From assembly GCA_911728435.2 (NCBI GenBank), contig OU452207.1, positions 12,380,182-12,444,181 on the forward strand: 64,000 nt of DNA, in the 5' to 3' direction. A program made the position numbers and the translations under genes. The notes under the pieces were generated by a model that worked only from the letters and a program-made list of their open reading frames with translations, had not been told where the DNA came from and did not search any database. The stretch is from Apoderus coryli. Lineage: Eukaryota > Arthropoda > Insecta > Coleoptera > Attelabidae. This document shows, piece by piece, positions 1-10,333 of the stretch. How positions within the stretch are numbered: the stretch's first letter is position 1; the number at the start of each line of letters is the position of its first letter.

Positions 1-3000
1 AGTTCTCCGTTAAATGAAGTTGTTTCTGGTGGTAATTTGAATTTGGCAACTGAATCTGGAGCAACAAAAGCAACCCCGGTACTACTACTTGTGCAAGATG
101 CGTCTGTGTATATTTTTGTATACCCTTCGTATTGCTCCACAATTTCCCTGAAGTTGGATTTGATTTGGTTGTGAGCTGCGTCTGACTTCTTGTAGCGAGT
201 GAGGTACGTGTTGCATGTTGGGGTATTTATTGTCCAGGGAGCGGGAGTTGAGTGTTGGATAGGGAATATTTTTGGAAATTCAATATTTAAATTTTTAACG
301 TAGGTGTTGATACGATGGAAAAAGGGGGGGTGAGCCCTGGGTCGATTGTTGAGTAATTCTTCGTAGCGATTTGAAAATACGCTATTATACACGGGGTGGC
401 TAGGAAGACTTTTAATTGAACATGCATAAATTAGGCTCAGTTCTTTTCGTCTTAGATGTAAGGGTATTTCTCCGCTCTCTACGTAGAGGCTCATGCAAGG
501 GCTTGTCCTGAAAGCTCCTAAGGAAATTCGGAGTGCAGCGTTTTGAACTCGATTTAACGCTTTTAATGTGGTAGGGGTTGCGGATGCATATGCGGTGCAT
601 CCATAGTCTATTTTTGATCTGATAGTGGATCGATATATACTTAGGAGAAGATTTGTATCAGCGCCCCAATTTCGGTTTGCCAAACACTTCAGTAGATTTA
701 GACCTTTTTGACATGTTAAAACTAGCTTTTCTATGTGTGTTTTCCAATTTAGTTTGCAATCAAAATACATACCAAGAAATTTGTGAACGTAAGTTTGTTC
801 TATATTTTTGTTATATAAACGAAAGCTAGGGAGGGTTTGTTGCGTGAGGTCATTTGAAGAAAATATAACAAATTTAGTTTTTTCTGTTGAGAATCTGAAA
901 CCAGTTTGATTTGACCATTGTTCTAGTTTTGATATTTCACTGTCTAGTAGCTTTTTTATGGAGCACAAGTTTTTGCCAGGAGCATATATAACAAGGTCGT
1001 CTGCAAATAACTTGGCTTTTACCGGCGTTTGGATCTGGCTCACTATGTTATTTATAGATGCAAGGAATAAAGTAGTACTGATTACCGAGCCTTGAGGGGT
1101 ACCGGTAGTTTGAGTTTTTTGAGATGAGTAACAACCGTTTACTCTAACCTTAAATTTCCTGTCGGTTAGAAAGTTTTTGATAAATCCCAGAATATTACCG
1201 TTGATCTTCCATGCTAAGAGTTGAGTTAAAATGTTGTGGTGCCAAGCCATATCAAATGCTTTGTTTAAGTCGAAAAAAATTGCTATGCATTTCTGTTTAT
1301 TTAAAAAACTCTCATGAATATCAGACTCCAACTCGATTATACTATCTGTGGTAGACCTTTTCGGACGGAAACCGTTTTGTGCTGGCGTAATGAGGTTTTT
1401 GGATTCTAAATACCATGAAAGTCGGTTATGTATAATTTTTTCTAATAGTTTGCATGTTGTGCAAGTTAAGGAAATTGGACGGTATGATTTAGGGTCTGAG
1501 GGTGGTTTGTTTGGTTTTAAAATTGGAATTGTTATAGATGTTTTCCATAAATTAGGGAAGGTTTGATTTTTAAAAATGCTATTAAATATGTCGAGTAAAT
1601 ACAATTTCGCAACGTGTGGAAGATTTTTAAGAAATATTGAAGGGATGTCATCTGGGCCTGCAGCTGAGACCTTGATGATATTAAGGGCGTATTCCAGTTC
1701 TGAGAGCTTTAAATCCTTGTTAAGTGGATCAATGTTGTTCTCGATTATGATCGGCGAGACGCGTTCTTTTTCTTCTTTATATTTTATGAAATCCGGATGA
1801 TAGTCATTTAGGGTTTGATAAGAGTTGGCTAAAGTGTTTGCGATTTCATCGTCAGTTGAAAATACAGTGTTATTTACTGACAAGTATTTGATATGGTGAT
1901 AGGTATTTATACTAGAAATTTTTCTGACTTTGCTCCATATTTCGCTAACGGGTGTATCTGGGCTTATACTAGACACATAGGTCTCCCATGACTGTTTTTT
2001 AGATCTTTTGATGATAAATCTGCATCTTGCCCTCTCGTTTTTAAAGTTATCCAGATAAGCTGTTGTTTTGTGTCTTTTATAAATATTGAAAGCGTGTTTG
2101 CAGTTTTTTATGGCGGTTTTACATTCTTCGTTCCACCATGGTACTGGTTTGTGATTTTGTAAGTTTCCTGTTTTCCCAATGGCCACTGCGGCTGCGTTGA
2201 GGATTATATTGTTAAAATTTTTTATGTTAATATTAATATCTGGAGAAGAGTGATTTGGGGAGCTTAAACCAGATTCGATTTCTGAGTGGTACAGGGACCA
2301 ATTTGCTGTTTTGATTTTCCAACTGGCGAAAGGGGTTGATCGGTTTCTATTTGAGTCTTTAAGATTTGTTAATTTAATAGGATAATGATCGCTACCGTAT
2401 AAAAAATCGAGAGTTTCCCATTGAAATTCCGCGATTGTCAGAGGGTCACATATAGTAAGATCAATTGAAGATAAAGTTCCGTTAAATGAATTGAAGCGGG
2501 TCGGATTTCCATTATTCATAATTGATAAATTTTGTTCTTCAATTGTTGAACAGATAAGATCGCCTCTGGTGTCGGTTCGATTACTCCCCCACATAATATT
2601 ATGGCCGTTGAAATCGCCCAGAATAATTTTCGGAGCGGGGATTTGGCTGATAAGGTTCAGGAGTTCAATTTTAGTTAAGTTGTGACTATTTGGGATGTAT
2701 ATATTACATAAATTGAGTTTACTTGGGGAAGAAATATGAACAGCTACTGCTTCAAGGGGTGTGGTTAAATTTATTTCTTGCACTACGATATTTTTGTCTG
2801 TGTAAATAGCAACACCTCCGCTAGCTCTGTTTGTTGTGTTTCTATTTCGGTGAAAGCAGTTAAATTTTTTTAATTGGTATGCATTTTGATCGCGAAAATG
2901 TGTCTCTTGTAGACATACTATTGAAGGGTTTAGTTCTTTAAGTATTAGTTGGAACATTTCTAAGTGGGCGTAAAGCCCATTAAGGTTCCATTGGATTATT

Positions 3001-3056
3001 GAATTGAATGTGAAATATATAAAATTGACGTTATTTGCTGTAAGCTGTAAGTAAAT
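1..3056 (-). CDS. LINE ORF2: endonuclease, reverse transcriptase, start of RNase H (partial)
   Basis: Reading minus from 3056 to base 1 there is no stop, about 1018 codons, and the frame continues past the window. The AP-type endonuclease comes first: QWNLNGL, VCLQETHF, LGDFNGHN and YGSDHYPI carry the usual N, E, D/N and SDH residues. The reverse transcriptase follows with NGFRPKRST, FFDLNKAFDM (motif A), TGTPQGSVIST (motif B) and the catalytic LFADDLVIY near 970-1010. IYTDAS near 90-110 begins an RNase H domain. The protein would nick target DNA and copy the element RNA by target-primed reverse transcription. The frame opens directly after three stops, TAG TAA TAA at 3065-3057, in the same frame as ORF1. 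The first in-frame AUG is at 2957, inside the endonuclease domain, so how translation starts is unclear. Confidence 0.9.
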   Translation of the reverse strand, partial: MYLQLTANNVNFIYFTFNSIIQWNLNGLYAHLEMFQLILKELNPSIVCLQETHFRDQNAYQLKKFNCFHRNRNTTNRASGGVAIYTDKNIVVQEINLTTPLEAVAVHISSPSKLNLCNIYIPNSHNLTKIELLNLISQIPAPKIILGDFNGHNIMWGSNRTDTRGDLICSTIEEQNLSIMNNGNPTRFNSFNGTLSSIDLTICDPLTIAEFQWETLDFLYGSDHYPIKLTNLKDSNRNRSTPFASWKIKTANWSLYHSEIESGLSSPNHSSPDININIKNFNNIILNAAAVAIGKTGNLQNHKPVPWWNEECKTAIKNCKHAFNIYKRHKTTAYLDNFKNERARCRFIIKRSKKQSWETYVSSISPDTPVSEIWSKVRKISSINTYHHIKYLSVNNTVFSTDDEIANTLANSYQTLNDYHPDFIKYKEEKERVSPIIIENNIDPLNKDLKLSELEYALNIIKVSAAGPDDIPSIFLKNLPHVAKLYLLDIFNSIFKNQTFPNLWKTSITIPILKPNKPPSDPKSYRPISLTCTTCKLLEKIIHNRLSWYLESKNLITPAQNGFRPKRSTTDSIIELESDIHESFLNKQKCIAIFFDLNKAFDMAWHHNILTQLLAWKINGNILGFIKNFLTDRKFKVRVNGCYSSQKTQTTGTPQGSVISTTLFLASINNIVSQIQTPVKAKLFADDLVIYAPGKNLCSIKKLLDSEISKLEQWSNQTGFRFSTEKTKFVIFSSNDLTQQTLPSFRLYNKNIEQTYVHKFLGMYFDCKLNWKTHIEKLVLTCQKGLNLLKCLANRNWGADTNLLLSIYRSTIRSKIDYGCTAYASATPTTLKALNRVQNAALRISLGAFRTSPCMSLYVESGEIPLHLRRKELSLIYACSIKSLPSHPVYNSVFSNRYEELLNNRPRAHPPFFHRINTYVKNLNIEFPKIFPIQHSTPAPWTINTPTCNTYLTRYKKSDAAHNQIKSNFREIVEQYEGYTKIYTDASCTSSSTGVAFVAPDSVAKFKLPPETTSFNGE

Positions 3057-3062
3057 TTATTA

Positions 3063-4313
3063 CTATCGTGTTGATTCTTGGGACGTGTCACTTTCGGTAT
3101 CAGAAGATGCATCTATGTTGAGGTGTTTTAGAAGTTTTCTACGAAGCTTTGTGCATCTTGTTTTTATACTACGATCTACAAAATGAGGGTAGATTTTGTG
3201 TAGCATATCGCATAAATCCCTGAGATTTTGTGTATATTTTAGAGTGATCTCTATGGGGTTTCTTGCAGAATAGGTGTTTTCAAAGAGATCTACTATTTGA
3301 TGGTAAGTTAGGGGAAATGATGGGGCCATAGATTCTATAAATATTTTGGTAGGTAGACATAGATCTTCTGTTGATTTGTACTGTTTTGTTTTTTTAACAG
3401 CTTGAGCGGGTTTTATGAAAACGTTATAGGTGGTGTCAATTTCATTACTGGGGACTGATATTGGGGGTGTCAGGATTTCGGATATCGGCCGTTTGCCTGA
3501 CGGTGCCGGTAAAATATTTGTGCTTTTGTCGGTATTAGTTTCGATGGCGGTTTCTATCATTGGCGTAGGTTGAGTAAGAGAGACTGATTCCGTGTCTTGC
3601 GTAGTGGGGGTTAAAGTAGAGGAAGTGTCTTGTGTAGGATGGTTTGAACAATGAGCGGCAATATGCCCTTTTTGTTTGCATTTGAAACATGATTGAGAGT
3701 CTTGGGAGAGAAATATTCGATAATCGCAAGTATCGAAGGAGACTAGAATTGAGTCAGGTATGACAACGTTTTTGTCAGGTGCAAAGTATACTTGGCGACG
3801 GAAACTTAAAATATGATTGTATTCTGGATTGGCTATGCTGATTCTGAGGAAGGTAAGGGGAGAAACGAGTTTTAAACCAATTTGAGCCAATGATTCTTCT
3901 AGGATAATGTGAGGGATACTAGGACAAACATTGGACAGTATTAGCCGTTCTGCTGGAGATACTAAACGCCGAGCATTGATTAAATGATCTTCGATTTTGA
4001 TGGATCCGTGGTGTTCCATATAGTTGTTGACTAAGTCTTTACTTGAGAGGTACACACATACTCTATTATTTGACATTCTAGATGAGAATGTTATATTTTT
4101 TGGTCCAATCAATGCGCCCAATGAGTAAATGTATTGCTCTAATTTAACGCCCTCTATAGCTGGAAATATTATTGCTTGGTCTTTTGTCGGGAAATGCTGG
4201 TTTGCTGCTTTGGCTGCATATGAAGCTTTCTGTAAGGTTGATGGTTCCATGCTTTGGTCGGTGGTCTTTGGGGTGCTCCTGTAGTCAGAAGACCCAGTTT
4301 CGTGGGTACTCAT
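3063..4313 (-). CDS. LINE ORF1: gag-like RNA-binding protein
   Basis: A 416-residue protein from an ATG at 4313. One CCHC zinc knuckle is visible as CFKCKQKGHIAAHC, with C209, C212, H217 and C222. It is preceded by a conserved-looking region (about residues 45-200) resembling the RRM-like and pre-knuckle region of insect LINE ORF1 proteins, and followed by a Ser/Thr/Pro-rich linker and a basic C-terminus. Proteins of this type coat the element RNA and accompany it to the nucleus. Many Jockey ORF1s have two or three knuckles, and only one is visible here. It ends in TAG immediately followed by TAA TAA, and ORF2 opens in the same frame. No break is seen. Confidence 0.88.
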   Translation of the reverse strand: MSTHETGSSDYRSTPKTTDQSMEPSTLQKASYAAKAANQHFPTKDQAIIFPAIEGVKLEQYIYSLGALIGPKNITFSSRMSNNRVCVYLSSKDLVNNYMEHHGSIKIEDHLINARRLVSPAERLILSNVCPSIPHIILEESLAQIGLKLVSPLTFLRISIANPEYNHILSFRRQVYFAPDKNVVIPDSILVSFDTCDYRIFLSQDSQSCFKCKQKGHIAAHCSNHPTQDTSSTLTPTTQDTESVSLTQPTPMIETAIETNTDKSTNILPAPSGKRPISEILTPPISVPSNEIDTTYNVFIKPAQAVKKTKQYKSTEDLCLPTKIFIESMAPSFPLTYHQIVDLFENTYSARNPIEITLKYTQNLRDLCDMLHKIYPHFVDRSIKTRCTKLRRKLLKHLNIDASSDTESDTSQESTR

Positions 4314-4440
4314 ATATCAAGGTGTTATCCACCACATGTGGCTGAGTACGGTCCTGTTTAACAACCGCTACGTACACTGATATGTATAGTGGCAGACTGA
4401 TAGTGTTCAAAGTCCACCAACGCCACTTATTGTTTAAAAT

Positions 4441-5668
4441 ATGGTGTTAAGTTAATTAAACTGTATATTATGATGTTAATTAAACTAGCTTGGTAAAACA
4501 CTTTTTAAATATTTACTTACAGTTTGATTTTCTTTGTGAATACACTGTTAGTGTTGTTTTATTCATAAATTCACTATCATAAAACGTTGAGATATATTTA
4601 ATTCGACTGATACACACACACGTCCGTCTCGTTCGGTGTCCACCGCTCGAATCTTTATTTATTTTATTAAACTGGTTTTACAAAACTATATATAAACTTA
4701 AAAGCAAAGATACAATATTTGTTACTCAAATCTATTACTGACTTGTCGTCTTATGAGAACCAGAAGTACACTGAGTTAAGGTATAATCTATTCTGCCAGC
4801 CTCTTCGAGGGAAGCATATCTATATTAGTTTTAAAGGTCTAATTAATCTATCACTATGTTTATTCTAATATTACTTATTTCTAGTGGATTTATGATAACA
4901 TATTTATTTATAATTACATAATATAAACATTCTTAGGAAAGTTAGGTGTCAACAGTCGAATGATATATTATCGGTATAAACAGTGCTTTATCTGTTCTTG
5001 GTCACATAATTCGGGATATCTGCATTTGGCTCTCGACTTCTGGATAGGTACTATTCATATGCAACGTCATATGCTTCGAATCTTTGTTCCTGAAGCTTTT
5101 ATCTGGAATAGGCAAAATTAATTTTTTCTTTGGACGCGGATATGATCGAAATTTGTAGTTGTTGACTTGGTTGTACTAACAAGCAAAATTCTAGCCCAAG
5201 CAAATTTAAATTTGTAATAATCCATTATTTCTCTACGATGGTAATGCCTTTTCGTCGCATCATCTATACAGGGTGAACTATCACTCAGTACAAAAATTTT
5301 AACGGGAGGTAGAGAAAAATAAGATTTAACAGAATCGCCTTTCAAAAAAAATTCCAACATTTTTATTAAAGGAGAAAATAATTTTTTTGTAAGTCATTAA
5401 ACTCCCTTTTACGACGCCTATGACCGCCTGCCCAATTGAAGTTTAAATTAGACATTAGTTTAAAGAATTGCTGCTATGTAACAAGCAATTTATAAATAAA
5501 GCCTCCCCGCTAGGGGATTCGGGCGCATCTAGTGTTGGCAATAGGATATAATGGAGTTGTTACTTCTTGTCCGGCCATCGTTTGTGAACTGTGTTTCACC
5601 CGGCATATTGCCTGCTCACGCTCGATGTCGCCATAAACATCTCTCTCTTTCATTAGTTTAAAGGTTAA
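4441..5668. other. Intergenic, nothing recognised
   Basis: AT-rich sequence with no convincing ORF, repeat boundary or splice-bounded exon. The 80-codon minus ORF at 5118-5360 has no recognisable motif and is treated as chance. Confidence 0.5.
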
Positions 5669-6125
5669 AGTGTATCGATTTACCGCGCATTTAAATTGAA
5701 AAAATTATTTACAAAATGTAGATAAGTAATTATTATGTGCCTACAATCATACGAAATATTAAATAATTATGTTAGCACCTACCTTTCGGGTATGTCTAAC
5801 ATGCCATAGAATGATTTTTGAACTTCCTGGGGACCGCTTGGTTTTCCTCGTTCAGTCTTCTTGTTTAATGTCAGGTACTCAGCGCGACGACCAAGACAAG
5901 ATTGATCCCCTCCGTCAGGAAAACCCCAAAGGGTAACAAAAACACACAAATGCAAATAACACTAGCACTTCAAAGCACTACAACAACAAATGTGCAAAGA
6001 GGCCACTGTTAACTTCACTTTATTTACACGCTTAATCACTGAACTTCGGATACGTGCAAAAACACCAGGATTATTGCGGATTTGTTGATCAGCTGCCCCT
6101 CAATTTGTAGTCGTAACTGCTGTTC
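5669..6125 (-). pseudogene. Truncated duplicate of the 3' end of a DDE transposon
   Basis: This stretch parallels 6958-7370 with many substitutions and small indels. Shared landmarks include TTACCGCGCATTTAAA, GGGGACCGCTTGGTTT, CCCCTCCGTCAGGAAAACCCC and CACTGAACTTCGGATACGTG. The right part (about 5985-6125) is the decayed minus-strand C-terminus of the same transposase as at 7219. Only the 3' terminal portion of the element is present. It lies in direct orientation 1.29 kb from the better copy and is an old remnant. Confidence 0.75.
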
Positions 6126-6787
6126 ATTACCAATCTCCGTTTCATGTAGATGTAAAATTATTAATATTTTACATAACTCGTTCATGTTTTACAACAGGAA
6201 CTTCTCGGGCATCACTCACCACAATAAGAATATGTAGGCCTACAACCTATACCATAAATTGTTGTGAAAACGATAAGGAAATTGTTTCTTAAAGTTACGC
6301 TAATTCGGTCGTTCACGTTCATCACAAAATTTAAACAAATCATAGATAAGTGTTTATTGAAACAAGTAAAAAATACGGTTAATAATTTTACGGTATAAAC
6401 CTGCATTATAATATGATAAATATTTTGGGAATTTGTTTTTGCAAAGCAGCAATTTTATTATTAACGAATACACTGTTACATCTTTACTGTTCGTAGCAAA
6501 AAATAACAACTTTTGCCTAAGTTACATTATTGACATACAAAAGATAGTTGACAGTTCACAATATCATGAAAACTAAAACAAAGTCGAATTCACGCCATGA
6601 CCTATTATAACCGGTTTAACTTTTTCCATTCACGCGACCCCGGTTATTGGCGGTTTCACTATGATGACGTAACGAAAAAGACCTTCATGACATTATCACG
6701 GTTAACATACACATGTTAGCTGTGACATTATATTTTCTTTACGGATTCACAAGAGTCCGAAACGGTCGGGATTCTGCCAAAACCAAT
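6126..6787. other. Spacer between transposon remnants
   Basis: AT-rich and non-coding. A 64-codon minus ORF at 6212-6406 shows no domain and is judged spurious. Confidence 0.4.
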
Positions 6788-8205
6788 GATGTGACATAAT
6801 GACCTACGCCTCATCTCACTTAATTTTTTTTTTGTAAAAGGAACGTGAAACTCAACATTGCCATTGGCTAATTTGTGCTTAATTTTTCACGTAACTAGAT
6901 TTGTTTTCATAGGCTTCGAAACTGTCAGAAACAGTATGGACTCTGCAGCACCATGTTGCCAAGTGTATAGAATTACCGCGCATTTAAAGTAAAAAAATTA
7001 TTTACAAAATGTAGATAGGTTTGTTTTCTTTAAAACATGACATATAGTGATTTTTGAACATCCTGGGGACCGCTTGGTTTCCCTCGTTCACTCTTGTTTA
7101 ATGTGAGTTACTCAGCCCGACGACCACGACAAGGTGGATCCCCTCCGTCAGGAAAACCCCAGGGTACTAAAAAACACACAAATGCAAATGACACTAGCAC
7201 TTGATTAAGGTCAAAGAACTACAACAACAAATGTTCAAACAGGCCACCGTTCACTTCACCACACTTGTTTACGCGCTTAATCACTGAACTTCGGATACGT
7301 GCAAAAAGTCCAGGATTATTGCGAATTTGATCCGCTGCACCCTCAATTCGTACTCGTAACTCCTCTTCGTCACGAGCCTCTGTCTCGTAAACAATAGCTT
7401 TCATGTAGCCCCAAATTGAGAAGTCCATTGGATTTATATCGGGCGATCGAGGTGGCCATCTTATGGGCCCTCCTCTTCCAATCCAACGATTAGGACACTG
7501 TTCGTCCAAAAAGGCACGCACAGCCCTTGCAAAATGAGCAGGTGCACCATCGTGCATGAACCACATGTCACGTAGTACCTGCAGTGGCAAATTGTCAAAT
7601 AAAACATTCACCAGGAAATCTAAATAACGTTCGGCATTTAAATTGCTTGGTAAAATGTACGGTCCAATCAATCTATCTCCATAAATTCCCGCCGTGTTTA
7701 AAATGCCAGTACGTGTGAAACAGCATTCATCAGTCCAAAGAATGTTGTTTAAAAAGTTCGGGTCCTGATTCAGTTGATTTTGTATCCAAGTGCAGAATGC
7801 CATTCTGACTGGATAATCAGTTTCTTCTAAGGCCTGTACCTTTTGTATGTGATACGGGTGAAGCCCGTTCTCCTTCAGAATTCTCCATGTCTGTTGATTT
7901 ATCATTAATAAATTTCACACACAAGTCAGTTTTATTTTACTTGCCTTGTTCTGCGATATTCCCAATCTTCTTGCAATCTCCCGAGTACTTATAGAGGGTT
8001 CCTCCTCTATTAAATCTAGGACAGCCACTACATGGTCTAAATTATGTTGTCCTGGTCCACCCGTTCGAGCTTGCAATTTACCGGTATCTCGCGCACGTTG
8101 GACAACATTTACAAATGTTCTAGGATTAGGCATGTTTTCCCTGTTTGGAAAACGTCTCCTGTATTCCTCTGCTGCCCGATTTTCACTTTCGTTGCATTGA
8201 CCATA

Positions 8206-8545
8206 CAGGGTGGTCCAACGAAAAGTTTGCACCTAGCTTTTCTCTTTTTTTTGTAGTCGAATGCGAAAATGCTCGGACACGTCGATTTTGCTTTTGAGGG
8301 GGACACATTTTAAACATATTTTTCGATCTGCGCCTTTAACCCCCTAGCGGGGGTGAGTAACAACCCTAAAATTTTAAATGGAAAGAGGGGTCTAATGACA
8401 TATCATTTGAAAGGACACAAAATTGTCTTTCTAATGATACCCTATTTGTCGAATTTTACTAAAACAGTTAATACGAAAACGACTTTAAAGACATTAAGCC
8501 GATAATTTTGGTATTAATGAGAAATACAAATAAGTTTTAATTATT
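8206..8545 (+). repeat. Left terminal inverted repeat of transposon copy 1
   Basis: About 340 bp, inverted relative to 9953-10292. One mismatch was noticed, in the GCTAGNGGGT block near 8345 versus 10152. The TIR contains GC-rich blocks (CTTTAACCCCCTAGCGGGGGTG) in otherwise AT-rich DNA. TIRs this long are unusual for classic mariners. Confidence 0.9.
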
Positions 8546-8649
8546 GCGAGTGAAAACACCTGCAATCGTTAGTACATTCCAATGTTTGTTAGTTTTAACA
8601 TTGCTTTGTAAAAAAAGTAAACAAGCTGTTAAATTGATTTATTAAAACG

Positions 8650-9723
8650 TTACATTAACAAATGTTGAAAATGTGACCCATTTGATTCCATACAATAATA
8701 CAGATTTTGTTCAAATCTATTTCTAACATTTTGTAGCATATCAGGTGTTATGTTTCTGCACTCTTCTGTAATGCGTTGGCGAAGATCTTCTATGGACTCG
8801 GGCTTCGTGGCAAAACATTTATTTTTTAAGTGCCCCCAAAGAAAAAAGTCTAAAGGCGATAAATCCGGTGACCTGGCAGGCCATTCAATTGGGCCCCTCC
8901 TTCCAATCCACCGTCCAGGGAACCGGTCATCTAAGAACTGTCTTACAGGAGCCACATAGTGCGGAGGTGCTCCATCTTGCTGGAAATAAAGCCGATCAGC
9001 AGTATGATTTTGGTCATCTTCTATTATTTGTGTTATTAAAGGATCAATTGTGTCTTCAAGCATGTTTAGGTACACTTCACCAGTTAAATTTCCAGGAATA
9101 AAAAGTGGTCCTATAATATGATTTCCTAATATGCCACACCAGACGTTTATTTTTTGAGGATACTGGGTATGAACCTCACGGAATAAATGTGGGTTACTGT
9201 CATCCCAGTAACGGCAATTGTGCCTATTTACAGCTCCATTCAAATAAAATGTGCATTCGTCGGAAAAATAAATGTTAAATAATAATTGCGGATCTTCAAT
9301 TAAACGCTGGCTCATTGCTTCACAAAATTGCAGCCTTCTATCAGGATCATCCTCATTTAGTTCCTGTACTAATTTGATTTTGTACGGATGAAATTTGTAC
9401 GCTTTTAAAATTCGTATTATGGACGAACGGGAGACACCTGAGGCTTCAGCTAGTTGACGGGTACTTTGACTATGATCCATTTCAACATGCCCTAAAACAG
9501 CGACTTCCACAGCTTCATTTCTGATCGGCTTCTGCGGCTGGTGTTTTACATTACAGACAGATCCGGTATCTACAAACTTTTTAACTAACTTGCCAACGTA
9601 CACATCATTCACATTTTTATCGGGATGTCTCTCATTAAATAAGCGAGCCGTAAGTCTAGCACTACTATTATTTTGAAAATAAAGTTTAACAATTTCAACT
9701 CGTTCTAGAATGGAATAAATCAT
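8650..9723 (-). CDS. Tc1/mariner-superfamily transposase, copy 1
   Basis: The protein is 357 residues if started at the ATG at 9723 (MIYSILERVEIVKLYF). An upstream extension exists only from a TTG and is not used. Residues 4-57 and about 80-107 look like two helix-turn-helix DNA-binding units (STRQLAEASGVSRSSIIRIL). The RNase H-fold catalytic core carries D155 (FSDECTF), D250 (YFQQDGAPPHY) and D287 (RSPDLSPLDFFLWG), with 36 residues between the last two. This gives a D,D,D triad like maT-type relatives. The enzyme would bind the long TIRs and cut and paste the element into TA. Residue 152 is Tyr here and Cys in the other two copies, next to the first catalytic motif. No stops or frameshifts. 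Confidence 0.93.
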   Translation of the reverse strand: MIYSILERVEIVKLYFQNNSSARLTARLFNERHPDKNVNDVYVGKLVKKFVDTGSVCNVKHQPQKPIRNEAVEVAVLGHVEMDHSQSTRQLAEASGVSRSSIIRILKAYKFHPYKIKLVQELNEDDPDRRLQFCEAMSQRLIEDPQLLFNIYFSDECTFYLNGAVNRHNCRYWDDSNPHLFREVHTQYPQKINVWCGILGNHIIGPLFIPGNLTGEVYLNMLEDTIDPLITQIIEDDQNHTADRLYFQQDGAPPHYVAPVRQFLDDRFPGRWIGRRGPIEWPARSPDLSPLDFFLWGHLKNKCFATKPESIEDLRQRITEECRNITPDMLQNVRNRFEQNLYYCMESNGSHFQHLLM

Positions 9724-10333
9724 TTTGTACGGTAAAAGTAAAATAACTTGAGAAGCAACCAAACTGAATCAATGAAAAGACTAAAATAAACGGTGTAAAT
9801 TCTTTTCCTACACGTATCTGCAGTTTTTATTTCAACAAAAAACGCAAACGATTAGTGAGGAATTTAGTTCTGATAAATAAGATAGTGTTTTTGAAATCCC
9901 GTTTTTCTTCAAAGTAAATAATTTAGAAATGATTGTAGTTGTTTTCAGTCGTAATAATTAAAACTTATTTGTATTTCTCATTAATACCAAAATTATCGGC
10001 TTAATGTCTTTAAAGTCGTTTTCGTATTAACTGTTTTAGTAAAATTCGACAAATAGGGTATCATTAGAAAGACAATTTTGTGTCCTTTCAAATGATATGT
10101 CATTAGACCCCTCTTTCCATTTAAAATTTTAGGGTTGTTACTCACCCCCGCTAGAGGGTTAAAGGCGCAGATCGAAAAATATGTTTAAAATGTGTCCCCC
10201 TCAAAAGCAAAATCGACGTGTCCGAGCATTTTCGCATTCGACTACAAAAAAAAGAGAAAAGCTAGGTGCAAACTTTTCGTTGGACCACCCTGTATATTAA
10301 AATCATGTCGGTTAATTCCACGTTTGAATACAT

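Larger units (their letters stand above)
1..4440 (-). mobile_element. Jockey-like non-LTR retrotransposon, 3' end outside window
   Basis: Two minus-strand ORFs in LINE order (nucleic-acid-binding ORF1, then endonuclease-reverse transcriptase ORF2) define the element. About 125 bp of 5' untranslated sequence lies between the ORF1 start at 4313 and roughly 4440, but that boundary is only estimated from where the sequence becomes simple AT-rich DNA. The 3' UTR and tail lie left of base 1. Both ORFs are free of stops and frameshifts in the visible part, so the copy looks young. Jockey affiliation is inferred from gene order, the RT motifs and the RNase H start. An I-like or related clade remains possible. 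Confidence 0.85.
8206..10292 (-). mobile_element. 2087-bp Tc1/mariner-type transposon, copy 1
   Basis: The element starts CAGGGTGGTCCAACG at 8206, ends with the inverse at 10292, and is flanked by TA at 8204-8205 and 10293-10294. Terminal inverted repeats of about 340 bp (8206-8545 and 9953-10292) are near-perfect and become imperfect for a further 25 bp or so. It encodes one intact transposase on the minus strand. Copies 2 and 3 in this window have exactly the same length. It sits in the N-terminal coding part of an older transposase gene. Confidence 0.95.
7219..10333 (-). pseudogene. Broken Tc1/mariner-type transposase split by a nested transposon
   Basis: The reading starts at ATG 10333 (MYSNVELTDMILIY), is cut by a 2087-bp insertion at 10292-8206, and resumes in the same frame at 8203 with GQCNESENRAAEEYRRRF. 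This is a DUF4817-like helix-turn-helix domain, followed by a second HTH (ISTREIARRLGISQNKA). The frame is lost near 7906-7935, between SQNKA and TWRILKENGLHPYH. The C-terminal 7219-7905 part has the catalytic core: LWTDECCF, MHDGAPAHF and RSPDINPMDF give D, D and D, with 36 residues between the last two. Removing the insertion and one TA restores the reading frame across the junction, which proves the nesting. The 7906-7935 break could be a short decayed intron, but no clean GT-AG pair restores the frame. Confidence 0.85.

Noticed and set aside
7906..7935. A 50-bp GT-AG intron between SQNKA and TWRILKENG in the old transposase
   Set aside because: GTAAAATAAAAC...ATCAACAG is a plausible pair, but splicing it leaves the downstream part out of frame, so a frameshift is the safer call.
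8044..9101. Several 62-84-codon ORFs on the plus strand across the transposons
   Set aside because: They are antisense shadows of the transposase genes and are repeated exactly in each copy only because the transposons are.
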